Origin: Apus apus | Lineage: Eukaryota; Chordata; Aves; Apodiformes; Apodidae | Length of the DNA: 64,000 bases | Assembly (NCBI RefSeq): GCF_020740795.1 | Contig: NC_067282.1 | Location: 143,330,858 to 143,394,857, forward strand | Reading direction: 5' to 3' | Notes under the pieces: model-generated | Told to the model about the DNA's origin: nothing | The model's database searches: none | What the model saw: only the letters and a program-made list of their open reading frames with translations | Program-made: the position numbers and the translations under genes | Shown here: positions 1 to 10,405 of the stretch, in pieces | Layout: each line of letters opens with the position of its first letter | Numbering within the stretch: position 1 is the first letter of the stretch

Positions 1-2730
1 CGATTAGGGCCACACAATAATTGGTATAGTGTTATAGATCTAAAAGATGCCTTTTGGGCATGCCCTTTAGCCGAGGAATGTAGAAATTATTTTGCCTTTG
101 AATGGGAAGATCCAGATACTGGACGAAGACAACAACTTAGATGGACAGTACTTCCCCAAGGCTTTAATGAATCACCAAATTTGTTTGGACAGGCCCTAGA
201 AGAATTATTAATGGAATATCAAGTATTGTCAGGGAATATATTATTACAATATGTGGATGATCTATTAATAGCAGGGAGTGAAAAGGAAAAAGTTAGAGAA
301 GAAAGCATAAAATTGCTTAACTTTTTAGCATTAAAAGGGTTACAAGTGTCAGAAGAAAAACTTCAATTTGTAGAAGGAAGAGTTAAATATTTAGGCCATT
401 ATTTAATTAAAGGACAAAAAATAATAGACCCAGAGCGAATTAAAGGAATATTGGAATTGACAATGCCTGGAAATAAAAGACAAATAAGGCAGGTTTTAGG
501 TTTATTCGGCTATTGCAGGCAATGGATAGAGAATTACAGTGCAAAAGTAAAATTTTTATATGAACAATTAACCAAAAATAATTTGCCGAAATGGACTTTA
601 CAGGATAAAAAGAACTTTGAGAATTTAAAGAAGGATTTGAGTCAAGCACCAGTCCTTAGTTTACCAGATGTAAAAAGACCTTTTCAGTTATTTGTAAATA
701 CGGACAGAGGAACAGCCTTTGGAGTTTTGACCCAAGAATGGGCAGGGAAAAGGAAGCCAGTGGCATATTTATCGAAATTATTAGACCCTGTAAGCAGAGG
801 ATGGCCAACATGCATACAAATTATTGTAGCAGCAGCATCATTATTGGAAGAAGCAAACCGCATCACTTTTAATGGGAAAATAGTTTTATATACACCTCAT
901 AACATTAGGGAGGTATTACAGCAAAAGGCAGAAAAATGGCTTACAGATAGTCGATTATTAAAATATGAGGGAATTTTAATTGAATCGCCTAAACTGCTAC
1001 TTAGGACTGTAGGGGCAACTAACCCGGCTGAATTTTTATATCAGGGAGAGAATAACACAGAAACACTACATGATTGCTTACAAACAATAGAATGCCAAAG
1101 TAAAATAAGGCCCGATTTAGAAGAAGAAGAATTAGAAAAAGGGGATATCTTGTTTGTAGATGGGTCATTTAGAGTAGTAGAAGGGAAACGGCTTTCTGGG
1201 TATGCTATTGTTAAATTGGAAAATGGAGAATTCAAAGTTATGAATTCAGGACCTTTAAATGCTAGCTGGTCAGCCCAGGCATGTGAGTTATATGCTCTTT
1301 GGAAAGCTTTAGAGTTATTAAAAGGAAAAATAGGCACAATATACACCGATTCAAAATATGCATATGGGATAGTACATACATTTGGAAAAATTTGGGAAGA
1401 ACGAGGTTTTATAAATTCACAAGGAAAAGGTTTAGTTCATGAAGAACTTGTAAGAAGAGTTTTGAAGTCTTTACGAGGTCCACTTGAAATAGCAGTAGTT
1501 CATGTTAAAGGTCATCAAAGAGGCACGAATTACAGAATCAGAGGAAATAATGTAGCTGATGAAGAAGCCAGAAGAGTTGCTGGTAATTCTACCACCCTTT
1601 TAATGGTAAAAGAGACCCCAGACGCTTTAAATGAAGAAAACTTTAGCTTTAGTAAAAAGGAAAAAGAGAAATTGTGTCTTATGGGAGCCAAAGAACAGAA
1701 TAGAAAACAAGTGTTACCTGATGGCAGAGAAGTTTTACCCCAAGGAATGGCCAGAAAAATAATGACAAAAATACATCAAAAAACTCATTGGGGAACTCAA
1801 GCTTTAGTTGATCATTTCGAACAATTATACTCTTGCATTGGGGTATACAACGTGGCAAAGACAATAACACAAGCTTGTGAAACGTGTCAAAAAGTAAATC
1901 GAAACAGAAGTAGGCAAAGACAACTGGGAGGGCGACCCCCAGCAATCAGGCCTTTTTCAAACATACAAATTGACTTTACTGAACTTCCCAAGGTAGGGAG
2001 GTACAGATATCTTTTGGTAATAGTAGATCATTTAACTCATTATGTAGAGGCCTTTCCCACGGGAAGAGCTACTGCCAACCAGGTAACAAAAGTGCTGCTC
2101 GAACACATAATACCTCGATATGGTGTGATTGAAGTTATAGACTCCGATCGCGGGCCACATTTTACCTCAAAAATTATAAAAGAATTATCGGAATGTTTAG
2201 GAATAAGATGGGACTACCATACGCCATGGCATCCACAGAGCTCAGGGAGAGTCGAGAGACTGAATGGGGAAATTAAAACAGTGTTAACCAAATTGATGAT
2301 TGAAACGAAATTATCTTGGTTAAGATGCTTACCTATGGCATTATTAATTTTGAGAACTAGACCTAGATCTGATTTGGGAATTTCTGCGTATGAAATGGTA
2401 TATGGTATGCCCTATAATATTGAAAAACCACAAGAAAATGTTTTGGTACAAGACCAAACCTTAGAAGTATATATTTCACAATTGTCAAAACATAGGGAAG
2501 AATTATGGAAGAGAGGGTTGATAGTACAAAGACCTCCATTGGACTTGAAAATACATAATATAAAACCTGGGGATTGGATCCTAATCCGGGTATGGAAAGA
2601 AGAGACTTTGAAACCTAAATGGGAAGGACCTTTTCTTGTTTTGCTTACCACAGAAACTGCTGTAAGAACAACGGAGCGTGGTTGGACTCATGCAAGCCAA
2701 ATAAAAGGACCTGTGTCCCCACCTCAGTGA
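1..2730 (+). CDS. pol: ERV Pol: reverse transcriptase (partial), RNase H, integrase
   Basis: The frame is open from base 1 to TGA 2728-2730 (909 codons, truncated by the window edge). RT motifs: DLKDAFW near 37, LPQGF near 154, YVDD at 250-261. RNase H has the DEDD set: VDGS near 1158, ACELYAL near 1280, YTDSKYA near 1347, VADEEA near 1554. Integrase has an HHCC finger (about 1771-1890), then the first D in IDFTEL near 1970, DSDRGPHF near 2143 and the E in GRVERLNGE near 2250, followed by a C-terminal domain. The product would copy viral RNA to DNA and integrate it. No stop or frameshift is visible, which is notable beside the damaged env. The first in-window ATG is internal, so no start is assigned. 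Confidence 0.95.
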   Translation, partial: RLGPHNNWYSVIDLKDAFWACPLAEECRNYFAFEWEDPDTGRRQQLRWTVLPQGFNESPNLFGQALEELLMEYQVLSGNILLQYVDDLLIAGSEKEKVREESIKLLNFLALKGLQVSEEKLQFVEGRVKYLGHYLIKGQKIIDPERIKGILELTMPGNKRQIRQVLGLFGYCRQWIENYSAKVKFLYEQLTKNNLPKWTLQDKKNFENLKKDLSQAPVLSLPDVKRPFQLFVNTDRGTAFGVLTQEWAGKRKPVAYLSKLLDPVSRGWPTCIQIIVAAASLLEEANRITFNGKIVLYTPHNIREVLQQKAEKWLTDSRLLKYEGILIESPKLLLRTVGATNPAEFLYQGENNTETLHDCLQTIECQSKIRPDLEEEELEKGDILFVDGSFRVVEGKRLSGYAIVKLENGEFKVMNSGPLNASWSAQACELYALWKALELLKGKIGTIYTDSKYAYGIVHTFGKIWEERGFINSQGKGLVHEELVRRVLKSLRGPLEIAVVHVKGHQRGTNYRIRGNNVADEEARRVAGNSTTLLMVKETPDALNEENFSFSKKEKEKLCLMGAKEQNRKQVLPDGREVLPQGMARKIMTKIHQKTHWGTQALVDHFEQLYSCIGVYNVAKTITQACETCQKVNRNRSRQRQLGGRPPAIRPFSNIQIDFTELPKVGRYRYLLVIVDHLTHYVEAFPTGRATANQVTKVLLEHIIPRYGVIEVIDSDRGPHFTSKIIKELSECLGIRWDYHTPWHPQSSGRVERLNGEIKTVLTKLMIETKLSWLRCLPMALLILRTRPRSDLGISAYEMVYGMPYNIEKPQENVLVQDQTLEVYISQLSKHREELWKRGLIVQRPPLDLKIHNIKPGDWILIRVWKEETLKPKWEGPFLVLLTTETAVRTTERGWTHASQIKGPVSPPQ

Positions 2731-2785
2731 AAGGTCATCAGCCCTCCAGGAGAAACCAAACTGGTACTAAAGCGATAAGCTCCGA

Positions 2786-2926
2786 ATGATTTGGACTTGG
2801 TTTGAGAACTTACCTTTTTATGTACAGTGTATTTTAGGAATCATAATAGCATTGGTGATATCATTAATTGTATATTATTTGTGGAAAATTGTTAAATGTG
2901 GAAGAGGAATTTGTTTCCATAAATAG
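2786..2926 (+). CDS. 46-residue single-pass membrane microprotein between pol and env
   Basis: ATG 2786 to TAG 2924-2926. Seen: a short N-terminal segment rich in aromatics (MIWTWFENLPFY), then one hydrophobic stretch of about 20 residues rich in I, L, V (roughly residues 15-32), then a short basic tail with two Cys (KIVKCGRGICFHK). It begins 56 nt after the pol stop, and its last 59 nt overlap the next ORF in another frame. By layout it resembles small retroviral membrane accessory proteins (Vpu-like topology), but there is no sequence homology claim. Alternatively it is the N-terminal membrane anchor of the following ORF, separated by a frame change (programmed or a decay indel). Confidence 0.5.
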   Translation: MIWTWFENLPFYVQCILGIIIALVISLIVYYLWKIVKCGRGICFHK

Positions 2927-3458
2927 AAACCAATCACATATAGAGGAAGTAGGACCAATAGATTTTGAGAGATTAGATTATAAAGTATCCTTGATTTTTA
3001 TACCCATTTTAGAGAATTTACCCTTATCTCAGGTAATAAAATCCCAAATACCCAAACCTCCTTACAATTGGAGGAAAGTAAGAAGCCTGATTAATGATTT
3101 TAGGGACTTATTAGACCAAGGGCCAGCTTATGAACCCTGTACCATTTGTTATAGCAAAAAGTGTAATGCAATAATAACTTTTTGCTGTGGAGGTTGCTCA
3201 CTAGTGGTGCAGGAATGGAGATACGATCTTTTTAACTGGTGGTGTAGCAGATGCGACAGAAAATTTCAACACCGGTTACTTTATCAACCAGAATTAGAAG
3301 AGGCAATAGAACAGAAGCTATTTGAGTCAGCAGAACAATACCAATTGGCTATACTGCATGTGAATCTTTGCCAGTGTGTTTCAGCAATCACCGCCCATTT
3401 AAAATCTAGTATCATACGCATCGGACGATGCAGGGAACCAACAGAAGTTGAAGGTTGA
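2868..3458 (+). CDS. 196-codon Cys-rich accessory ORF between pol and env, unrecognised
   Basis: The frame is open from just after a TAA at 2865-2867 to a stop ending at 3458. It contains no in-frame ATG (first codon TTG), so translation would need splicing, a frame change from the 46-codon ORF, or a non-AUG start. Cys knuckles lie at about residues 91-99 (CTIC..KKC), 106-110 (CCGGC) and 126-129 (CSRC), suggesting a binuclear zinc or redox fold. A WW pair and a charged, probably helical segment follow (residues 135-160), then CQC near 168. I do not recognise a family. It sits where complex retroviruses carry accessory genes. A candidate splice acceptor lies at about 2815-2836. 590 open bases in an old provirus is suggestive but not proof of coding. 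Confidence 0.5.
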   Translation: MYIICGKLLNVEEEFVSINRNQSHIEEVGPIDFERLDYKVSLIFIPILENLPLSQVIKSQIPKPPYNWRKVRSLINDFRDLLDQGPAYEPCTICYSKKCNAIITFCCGGCSLVVQEWRYDLFNWWCSRCDRKFQHRLLYQPELEEAIEQKLFESAEQYQLAILHVNLCQCVSAITAHLKSSIIRIGRCREPTEVEG

Positions 3459-3549
3459 GACCCCTTTGGGTAGTACCCGCTGCCGAGAAGAGAATTAACC
3501 TCGTAACTGGTTGCAACCCAGTTGACGAGCGAGGCAGGGAGAATAACCC

Positions 3550-3558
3550 TATAAAAGG
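3550..3558 (+). promoter_or_regulatory. TATA-like motif just upstream of env
   Basis: TATAAAAGG lies 37 nt before the env ATG at 3595, within a stretch (3459-3594) that has no ORF. It could be chance, or an internal promoter of the kind foamy viruses use. No initiator can be assigned. Confidence 0.25.
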
Positions 3559-3594
3559 GAAAAGTCTAAAACCTGAAACCTGTTGGACACCAGG

Positions 3595-5547
3595 ATGTTG
3601 ACTATTTTGATAACAAGTATTTTTATATTTTGGGTGAGAGCTGGAAATCCACATGAACCTATGATTTGGAAATTAGTTAATTTAGAAAATCCTGAAACTC
3701 CAATCAGAGTAAACTCAAATTGGACAAATGTAAATTTTACCGTATCTTTGACACAGCTAGTTACAGGGAATCGTCGGGATAGAGCAGACAAATGTAGAGG
3801 TTTCTATGTATGTCCCGCGTCAAATCCAGGAAAGGACTATTGTAAGCTCCCCTACCATTTTTATTGTGGGTATTGGGGTTGTGAGACCTGGGCCTCAGAT
3901 TGGTTAATTTCAGAATCCAGTAAGGACAAGTATATTCATATAGAATGGTATCCCCCTAACTGTAAACGACCGACTATAGGCCATGATGGTCATGTATATG
4001 GACATTGTGAAGATGAGGGTTACTGCAAAGAAGTAAACATTAAGGTCCTCAGGACTGAGGAAGATTCTTGGTTAGCAGGGAGAATGTGGGGAATAAGATT
4101 CTGGGAGCCAGGACCAGATAGAGGGAATATGTTTCAGATTATTAAAACAAGAATGCCTCATGATTCTGCCTCAGTGGGTCCTAATATTATAATAGCTCCT
4201 CCAAAAACACCTAAAAGAAATCAAGAATTGCCCAAAATAGCGAAAGTCAATTCAACCATTATGGAATTAAGAAACCACACTGATCCACAAAATAGGTCAG
4301 AAATAGCGATAACACCACATAAAAACTTTTAAGACCCCTTGTGGGAAATAATGTAAGCGTCTTATTTAGCATTGAACAACACCAAGCCAAATTTAACTAA
4401 AGAATGCTGGTTATGTTTTAATGTTAGACCACCTTACTATGAAGCAGTAGGACAATCAGATAAAATTAAATGGTCAAACAGAACAAATCCCTCAGAATGT
4501 CCTTAGAGTGAGGACAAGCAGGACACCCAGGGAATGACTTTACAGCATGTAACAGGAAGAGGACAATGTATTGGTACTGTCCCAGAGCAATATAAAGGAT
4601 TTTGTAATAGCACGATTCATAAGACAAGAATAAAGCAAAAGAGAAGTGAAACCTACAAGTGGGCAATACCGGCTACAGGAGCAAAATGGGTGTGCTCAGA
4701 TATTGGGGTGACACCGTGTATATCATTACAAGTATTTAATGTATCTCAATTTTGTGTTCAGGTAATAATCATTCCACGTTTAATGTACCATCCAATGGAA
4801 GATGTTATGCATCATTTTGAGAGAGGCCTCAGTAGACAAAAAAGAGAGCCAATTACCGCAATTTCCTTAGCTACTTTGCTAATTGCAGGAGGTGTGGGAG
4901 CTGGAACGGGTATAGCCTCAATTATTAAGAGTGAACAAATGCAGGCATTACAAATAGCAGTAAATGAAGATCTAATTAGAATAGAACAATCAATTAATCA
5001 ATTGTCAACCTCGGTCAAGTCTCTTTCTGAAGTAGCCTTGCAGAATAGAAGAGGTTTAGATTTGTTATTCCTCAAGGAAGGAGGATTGTGTGTAGCCCTC
5101 CAAGAAGAATGTTGCACATTCATAGATTATACTGGAGTAGTCCAAGATTCAATGGCAGAACTTTGAAAGAGACTAGACCAACGTAAAAAAGATCTAGAGA
5201 CCGGTACAACATGGTATGAAAATTGGTTTAGTGCAAAACCATGGCTAACTACTCTTTTGTCTGCTCTGGCTGGACCATTGGTATTAGTTTTATTGGGATT
5301 AATATTTGGACCATGTATTATAAAATATGTGTTACAATTTGTAAAAGAAAGATTTGATATTACTAAATTAATGATTTTGACTTCTAGAGCTGAATATCAA
5401 CAAGTGCCACAAAAAGTACCAGAAGCATATTGTACCTGTGGTACAGATAAATATGCATATCTCGAATGTAATTGTAAACAACCTTGTGGATGTGATTGGA
5501 GATGTGAAGCTTGCGGAAGATTTATAGAAGCAGAAGAGATAGTTTAA
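3595..5547 (+). pseudogene. env: Gamma-type retroviral env, interrupted by four in-frame stops
   Basis: ATG 3595 follows an in-frame TTG and begins a signal peptide (MLTILITSIFIFWV). One frame is kept to TAA 5545-5547, broken by TAA 4330, TAA 4354, TAG 4504 and TGA 5164, with no frameshift. SU carries several N-glycosylation sites and a CWLC motif near 4408. A furin-type RQKR lies near 4836, followed by a hydrophobic fusion peptide. TM has the [10 protein letters not shown] segment near 5038 and CX6CC (CVALQEECC) near 5090, then a membrane anchor near 5270-5340. The cytoplasmic tail is unusual: about 10 Cys in 35 residues (CTC, CNC, CGC, CEAC patterns). Role of the family: receptor binding and membrane fusion. 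This copy cannot make a full-length protein. Confidence 0.92.
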
Positions 5548-5560
5548 TAACATAGGATAA

Positions 5561-5578
5561 AAAGAAAAAGGGGGGAAT
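5561..5578 (+). promoter_or_regulatory. Polypurine tract of the first provirus
   Basis: A/G run ending in six G directly before the 3' LTR, the expected primer site for plus-strand DNA synthesis. The same A-rich/G6 design is seen in the mini-provirus at 41.59 kb. Confidence 0.85.
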
Positions 5579-6088
5579 TGTTAGAAACAGATAATGTGTA
5601 TTAAACTATTAATAAACTAAAAACTTTGTAACACCCCGATATTGTGGTTAGAAAAAAAGGAAGTACTAACAGAAAAACACCCATGTGAAACTGCCAAGCT
5701 TTGCACAATGTATGCTTTGCCACCGCCAAGTATGTATTATTCAGCAAAATGCTATGAAACCGTACCATATATGGGAAAGGACTAAAGGAGTTCATGAAGA
5801 GGACACAAGAGGAAGAGTACTTACTTCATCCCAACGATTTCCAGGAGGCAGAAAAGGACCCCCTAGCAATAAATCGTACATGCGCAGAGTACAACACGGA
5901 GGGAAAGCAGAAGTACACGAATACGGAAGAAGAAGAGCATAAAAGACTGGTGATTTGGTTTAAGCGTGTGGCAGTGGTGGAGCGCAGACTCCCCTGTCAC
6001 CCAGCGCTGCTTTTGCTCGCTTTCTACTTGCCATGAATTAATAAAACCTTGAATATTACTCAGTTGATTTAACGAGTAATTTTTAACA
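5579..6088 (+). repeat. 3' LTR of the first provirus
   Basis: 510 bp bounded by TGTTA...TAACA. CATAAAAG at 5938-5945 is a likely TATA element. AATAAA at 6040-6045 is the polyadenylation signal, about 100 nt downstream as expected for an R region. The partner LTR lies outside the window, so age and target duplication cannot be judged. Confidence 0.88.
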
Positions 6089-9000
6089 GTGGTGTGGTTG
6101 AGCCTGCAGTTAAACTTCTAAGAGAAGTTCAAATAAATATTTTGCTTGAACCTCGCAGGCAGTTCTCTCTCACACTGCTCAAGTTTACTTAATTAAAGCA
6201 GCTTTATGTAGAGGGGATTTACGTCAACATCATTGACTGCTACATAGCAGACAGTAAGAAAGCAAGTACTAATAAGTTGATTAGACCCGGATTGCTTACA
6301 GCATTAAGAGTTCAAGTATGAAGTTAGGGCAAGAATAGTTCAGGGAGCCAAAGAGCTGAACGTGTCCTGGAGCAGGTGCTGGGATGAGATCAGCAGCACA
6401 GCTGGGAAGTGCAGCACTGGGAACTTGGTCAGGGCTCAGCAGAGCAAGCAAAGGCTTTGATAGGGCAGAAGCTGAGCAGCCATCCTGAGGCAGTGAGTAA
6501 TGTCTCTGTTAAAGGATTTTCACCAGTCAGTGGGTAACTCCAGGTTTGCTTTATTGACAACTCAGAGTTGGGCCATCACCTCAGTGGGTGGCAAGACTCA
6601 CATTTTTATGCTACTATATATACTCTTGACATACATTATGTAATTGGATTTCTTCTTAAAAGCTCTTCATGTTTTTCCACCAACTCTCAGTTTCTTAATT
6701 CTTCATAATTTTTCAAAAGCCCACAAAAGTCAACATTCAGGTGATCTTTATAATTGTCTTGTTTTCAATTCTTTTTCAGAATTTACAATCTACTGGTGCA
6801 TGAGTTCATCAAAGCATGCTCTGGCCAGTGCAACCACTTACCTTCTTCATCTGTCACCTTTCAAGTTCTAAGAAGAACCTCATTTTTTTCTATCAACCTA
6901 TGTCTAGCCTTAGCCTTAACCTTTTAACTAATGTCTATTCTAAACTAATTAGTTATTTATTATTTATTATTGTGTCTTAAGATTATGACACAAGATTAAT
7001 TTTCTATTGATTCAGCTGGACTGGGTTTTACACCAGCCATGGTAAGGACTATGCAAAGGACAATGAAAAGCAGCTTCTAAGTCTGACATTAGTCTGCAAC
7101 ACCTGCATTCTATTAATCATACATTCAACAACTTGTTTTCTAATTCTCAACTAACCTTAAATTCTCAGAAAGGCCCAATTTCCTTTACATCGCTGTGGCA
7201 AAATGTTTTCACAGGAAGTGGAGCTGAGGATTTTCTCATAGCTTTTCTCCCTTGCTTCATTTTAATTCATTTTCCTACTGCTACTTGGGAGATGTGCTGC
7301 ACTTGGGCTCCTTTCTGCAGTTTTGTGCTCAACCCAATGGTCCTGTATATATGCTATCTTTTGCATAACCTCCTTAAAATGATCCAATCAACATTTACCT
7401 ACTTGTGCACCTTCGTTAACAGACACTTTCCAGCTGTTCTTGTTTCCTGTTATTTTGCATGTGTTTGGTGTCTCATGCTGTAGCCCTCACTTCAAATGCT
7501 CTGCCTCCCTTGAATGCTAGATTCCTTCACAAACAATAGCAAGAAGTGCTCAGTGCTTTGTCTAGGTAAGAGTAAGTAATTACCTTAATTTCTATGAGAA
7601 CCCAGTAATTCACAAGCCCATTTATTGTTTTGTATCTGGCAAATTACAGTAACTGTGAAATGATAGTATGTAAGATGACAGCTATCATTATCTCAAGAGT
7701 CTGCATTGTAGATGTTTAGATTTTATTTGAACCTATTTGTCAGAGGTTGATCTGTACAACCACTCAAATTTTGTGAATTAAAAGGCTTTTACAATGTAAA
7801 GTTACAGACAATTATGTTGTTAAAGCAAACTTGTGTAAATGGAATAGAAGTGAGAATGGGTAACATGAAAGATTAGTATCTATGAATACTAGATTTGTGG
7901 TGTCTGGTGAGGACTTGGAGCCAGTTGCCATGTATCTCTTCAGTAGGATGTGGCAGTGGGAATGCTAGGGCTGCAGTGCCTGTCACCAGAACGGTGTGAG
8001 GGAGGCAGCTCCACTGGGCTCCCTGGCTCCAGGAAGTGGCTTAGGACACTGGCTGGTGGACTCAGCTCCCAGTGCTAAGCAATAAGCAGAGGTTTGTGCA
8101 TTAAGTGGTGGTCTAGATGTGCCTGGATGTTTTTTAATATTTCCAGTGGAGTCAGTATATGTAAGTGCTTGTTGTTTTATGAAACAGATAAACTTAGGCT
8201 GAACAAGGCGTCCCTGCTGCTGAGGTGTTTGTGATTGACAAGAGGTAGCAGTTAAGAAAGGGGCAAATGTAGATCTTCTGGGTAGTTAGCAAGTTTTAAA
8301 CACAAGCAAGGAAATGCTGCTCACAATGTATGCAAACTAAACACCTTCTGAGAAAGAACACAGTCTATTGCTAGGAACTGTGCTAGCAAAACTTAAAGAT
8401 GATTGAATAGTTAAATGAGTGAAAACTTGAAGGACGTATCATATACATATGTGAAAGAAGTGGAGAGTAATTGGAGCAATGAAGGTCTGTTGGGAGATGT
8501 AATTGTAGTGCAACATGGAAAAGCATGATCAAAATAGCTCACCTGCAACCACAGTCTTCATAATAAATAATTTCTTTATTCTGGCCTTTGTGCTTAATTT
8601 GGAAACTGTAAGAGATGACATAGCTTGAAAATTCCTGCAAATAAAGTTTTGTTCTTTAATTAAACTTAAAATTAATGTAAACAAAAGTTTCACCAAATGC
8701 CCTGGCATTTACAAGTGATTTCAGGGTCACCACTGGCAAATTCTATTGGTTGACCAAGCCAGGGATACTGGATGCACAGGTGAAGGAGACAAACATGCTC
8801 TTCAACTTCACTGCTTCTCTGAGGATGGCAGGCATCAGAAATCGCTGCACTAGTCTCCACTGCCCTATTCTTTGCTTTGCCAGAAGAGCATTTCTTTACC
8901 TTAAGCTTAACCCTTTGAGACTGCCAGCCTGCTCATCGTGTCCTTGTCCTTCCCTTCAAAATCCAGTTAGCCCACATGTTATGTAATTGAGATAAATTAC

Positions 9001-9629
9001 ATAAATATCAATCATATATCCAGACTGATCTGTTTCTATTAAGTTGGCATCAAAGTTGTGACATTTGCTGCTGAGGAAATAACATACTAGCATGACATGG
9101 AGAGATAGATGGTGCTGCTTACTTGTGCCATACAGAGGTATATGCCAGATGTTAATATAAAGATTTTAAAGCATTGACTAGTTTCTGGGATATTCTGTTT
9201 AAAGCTGTCCTGGTTTGAGCCAGGACAGAATAAATTTTCATTAATTTTACTTTTATTTAAGTCTCTTCTAAGTAACTGCAGTTTCTGAAATTTACAGCAT
9301 GTTTTTCAGTCAGTATCCGCTTCTAGGACTGATAACACTCAATGTTTGTAGTTACTGCTGGAGAATGGTATGCAGAAAGGCCCTTGCTTATACTCTGCTC
9401 CTACAGAAGTCAAGGTCACTGCTTGGTTCTGCCAAACTTCTTACAAGTGGGAAATGAAAGGGAGGAAAGAGCAGATTGGTGCCTGGCTCCAAGCCTGGTG
9501 CTACCAGCAGAACTTTGAGTTCTCTAACCATAGCTTAATTTACAAGACACAGGCCTCCTGGAAATGGACAGGAAAAGCTTATCTTGCAGGGGAAAAGGGT
9601 TCTAGGATGAGAGTTAGCTGGGCTTGTGC
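6089..9629. other. AT-rich intergenic DNA, nothing recognised
   Basis: Only short random ORFs. I see no splice-flanked exon, CR1 tail or LTR boundary that I can support. An AATAAA-containing stretch near 6136 is without context. Confidence 0.6.
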
Positions 9630-10106
9630 AAAGGGGAACTGGGGATGTACCTAGGTTTGATAGAGAGGTGCCTGGGTATAGGAGCTCAGCACTTGAGGGG
9701 CAGCATGCTAGTATTTTTGAGAGCCAAGAGGCCTGCCACCCCTCAAGGGTGAAAACTACATGCTCAGCTCCCTCCCTGAAATACTTGTACACCAGTGGGG
9801 AACTTGTACACAGCACGGGGAATAAACAGGAAGAACTGGAGGTCTGTGTGCGGTCTCAGGGCCATGATCTCATTGCAATCACTGAGACATGGTGGGATAG
9901 CTCACTGGGATGCTCTCATGGCAAATAATAGAGATGAATGAAGCAGGTGACAGAGAATGCAGAGAAGGCAGAGTTACTGAATGCCTTCTTTGCTTTAGTC
10001 TTTACTGCTCAGGTCAGCCCTCAGGAGTCCCAAACTTTGGAGGTAACAGAGGAAGTCTGGACAAAGGAAGACTTTCCTTTGGTTGAGGAGGATCAAGTTA
10101 GAGAAT
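9630..10106 (+). mobile_element. CR1 LINE fragment: endonuclease to pre-RT part
   Basis: Plus-strand translation contains the CR1 endonuclease segment HDLIAITETWWD (near 9870) and, after a deletion, the spacer before RT with FFALVFTAQVSPQESQ (near 9990-10030). Frames shift, so it is not functional. Confidence 0.75.
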
Positions 10107-10171
10107 CATAGAATCACAGAATGGCTAAGGTTGGAAGGGACCTTAAAGGCCATCAGGATCCAACCTTAAAG
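10107..10171 (-). mobile_element. CR1 3' end, minus strand
   Basis: Reads AATCATAGAATCACAGAATGG then GGTTGGAAGGGACCTTAAAGG, the reverse complement of the avian CR1 3' terminus. It sits between two plus-strand CR1 pieces. Confidence 0.8.
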
Positions 10172-10405
10172 GGTGAGTGTCAGGAGGATGGAGCCAGTCT
10201 TTTTTCAGTGGTGCCCAGTGACAGGACAAGAGATAACAGGCACAAACTTGAACATAGGAAGCTCCATCTAAACATGAGGAGGAACTTCTTTACTTTGAAG
10301 GTGTCAAACCACTGGAATAGGCTGCCCAGAGAGTCTCTGGAGACATTCAAAACCCACCTGGACACCATCCTGCTATAGGTGAACCTGCGCTGGCACCTAA
10401 GAACT
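10172..10405 (+). mobile_element. CR1 ORF2 C-terminal end, plus strand
   Basis: Translation includes [10 protein letters not shown] and [13 protein letters not shown], the conserved CR1 ORF2 C-terminus, then the start of the CR1 3' UTR (ATAGGTGAACCTGC). No CR1 3' terminus follows. Confidence 0.8.

Larger units (their letters stand above)
1..6088 (+). mobile_element. Gammaretrovirus-like endogenous provirus, 3' part (pol - accessory ORFs - env - PPT - LTR)
   Basis: The provirus runs off the left edge of the window, so the 5' LTR, gag, protease and the start of RT are not visible. Visible order: RT/RNase H/integrase, an 864-nt interval with extra ORFs, env, a polypurine tract and a 3' LTR. The gamma class is inferred from Pol motifs (LPQGF, YVDD, HHCC zinc finger, DDE integrase) and from an Env with CWLC in SU and CX6CC in TM. 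The interval between pol and env is unusual, because in simple gammaretroviruses the two genes overlap. Pol is open throughout while env carries four stops. Confidence 0.93.

Noticed and set aside
2868..3458. Possible homology of the accessory ORF to lentiviral Vif (similar length, position and Cys content)
   Set aside because: Cys spacing does not match the Vif HCCH zinc motif, no SLQ-type BC-box is found, and birds lack the APOBEC3 targets. Position alone is not evidence.
5685..6036. Short ORFs of 80-85 codons within the 3' LTR
   Set aside because: They overlap U3/R regulatory sequence and show no features of LTR-encoded proteins such as Sag.
7133..7483. 116-codon plus-strand ORF
   Set aside because: No ATG-supported start context, hydrophobic by AT-rich composition, no recognisable family.
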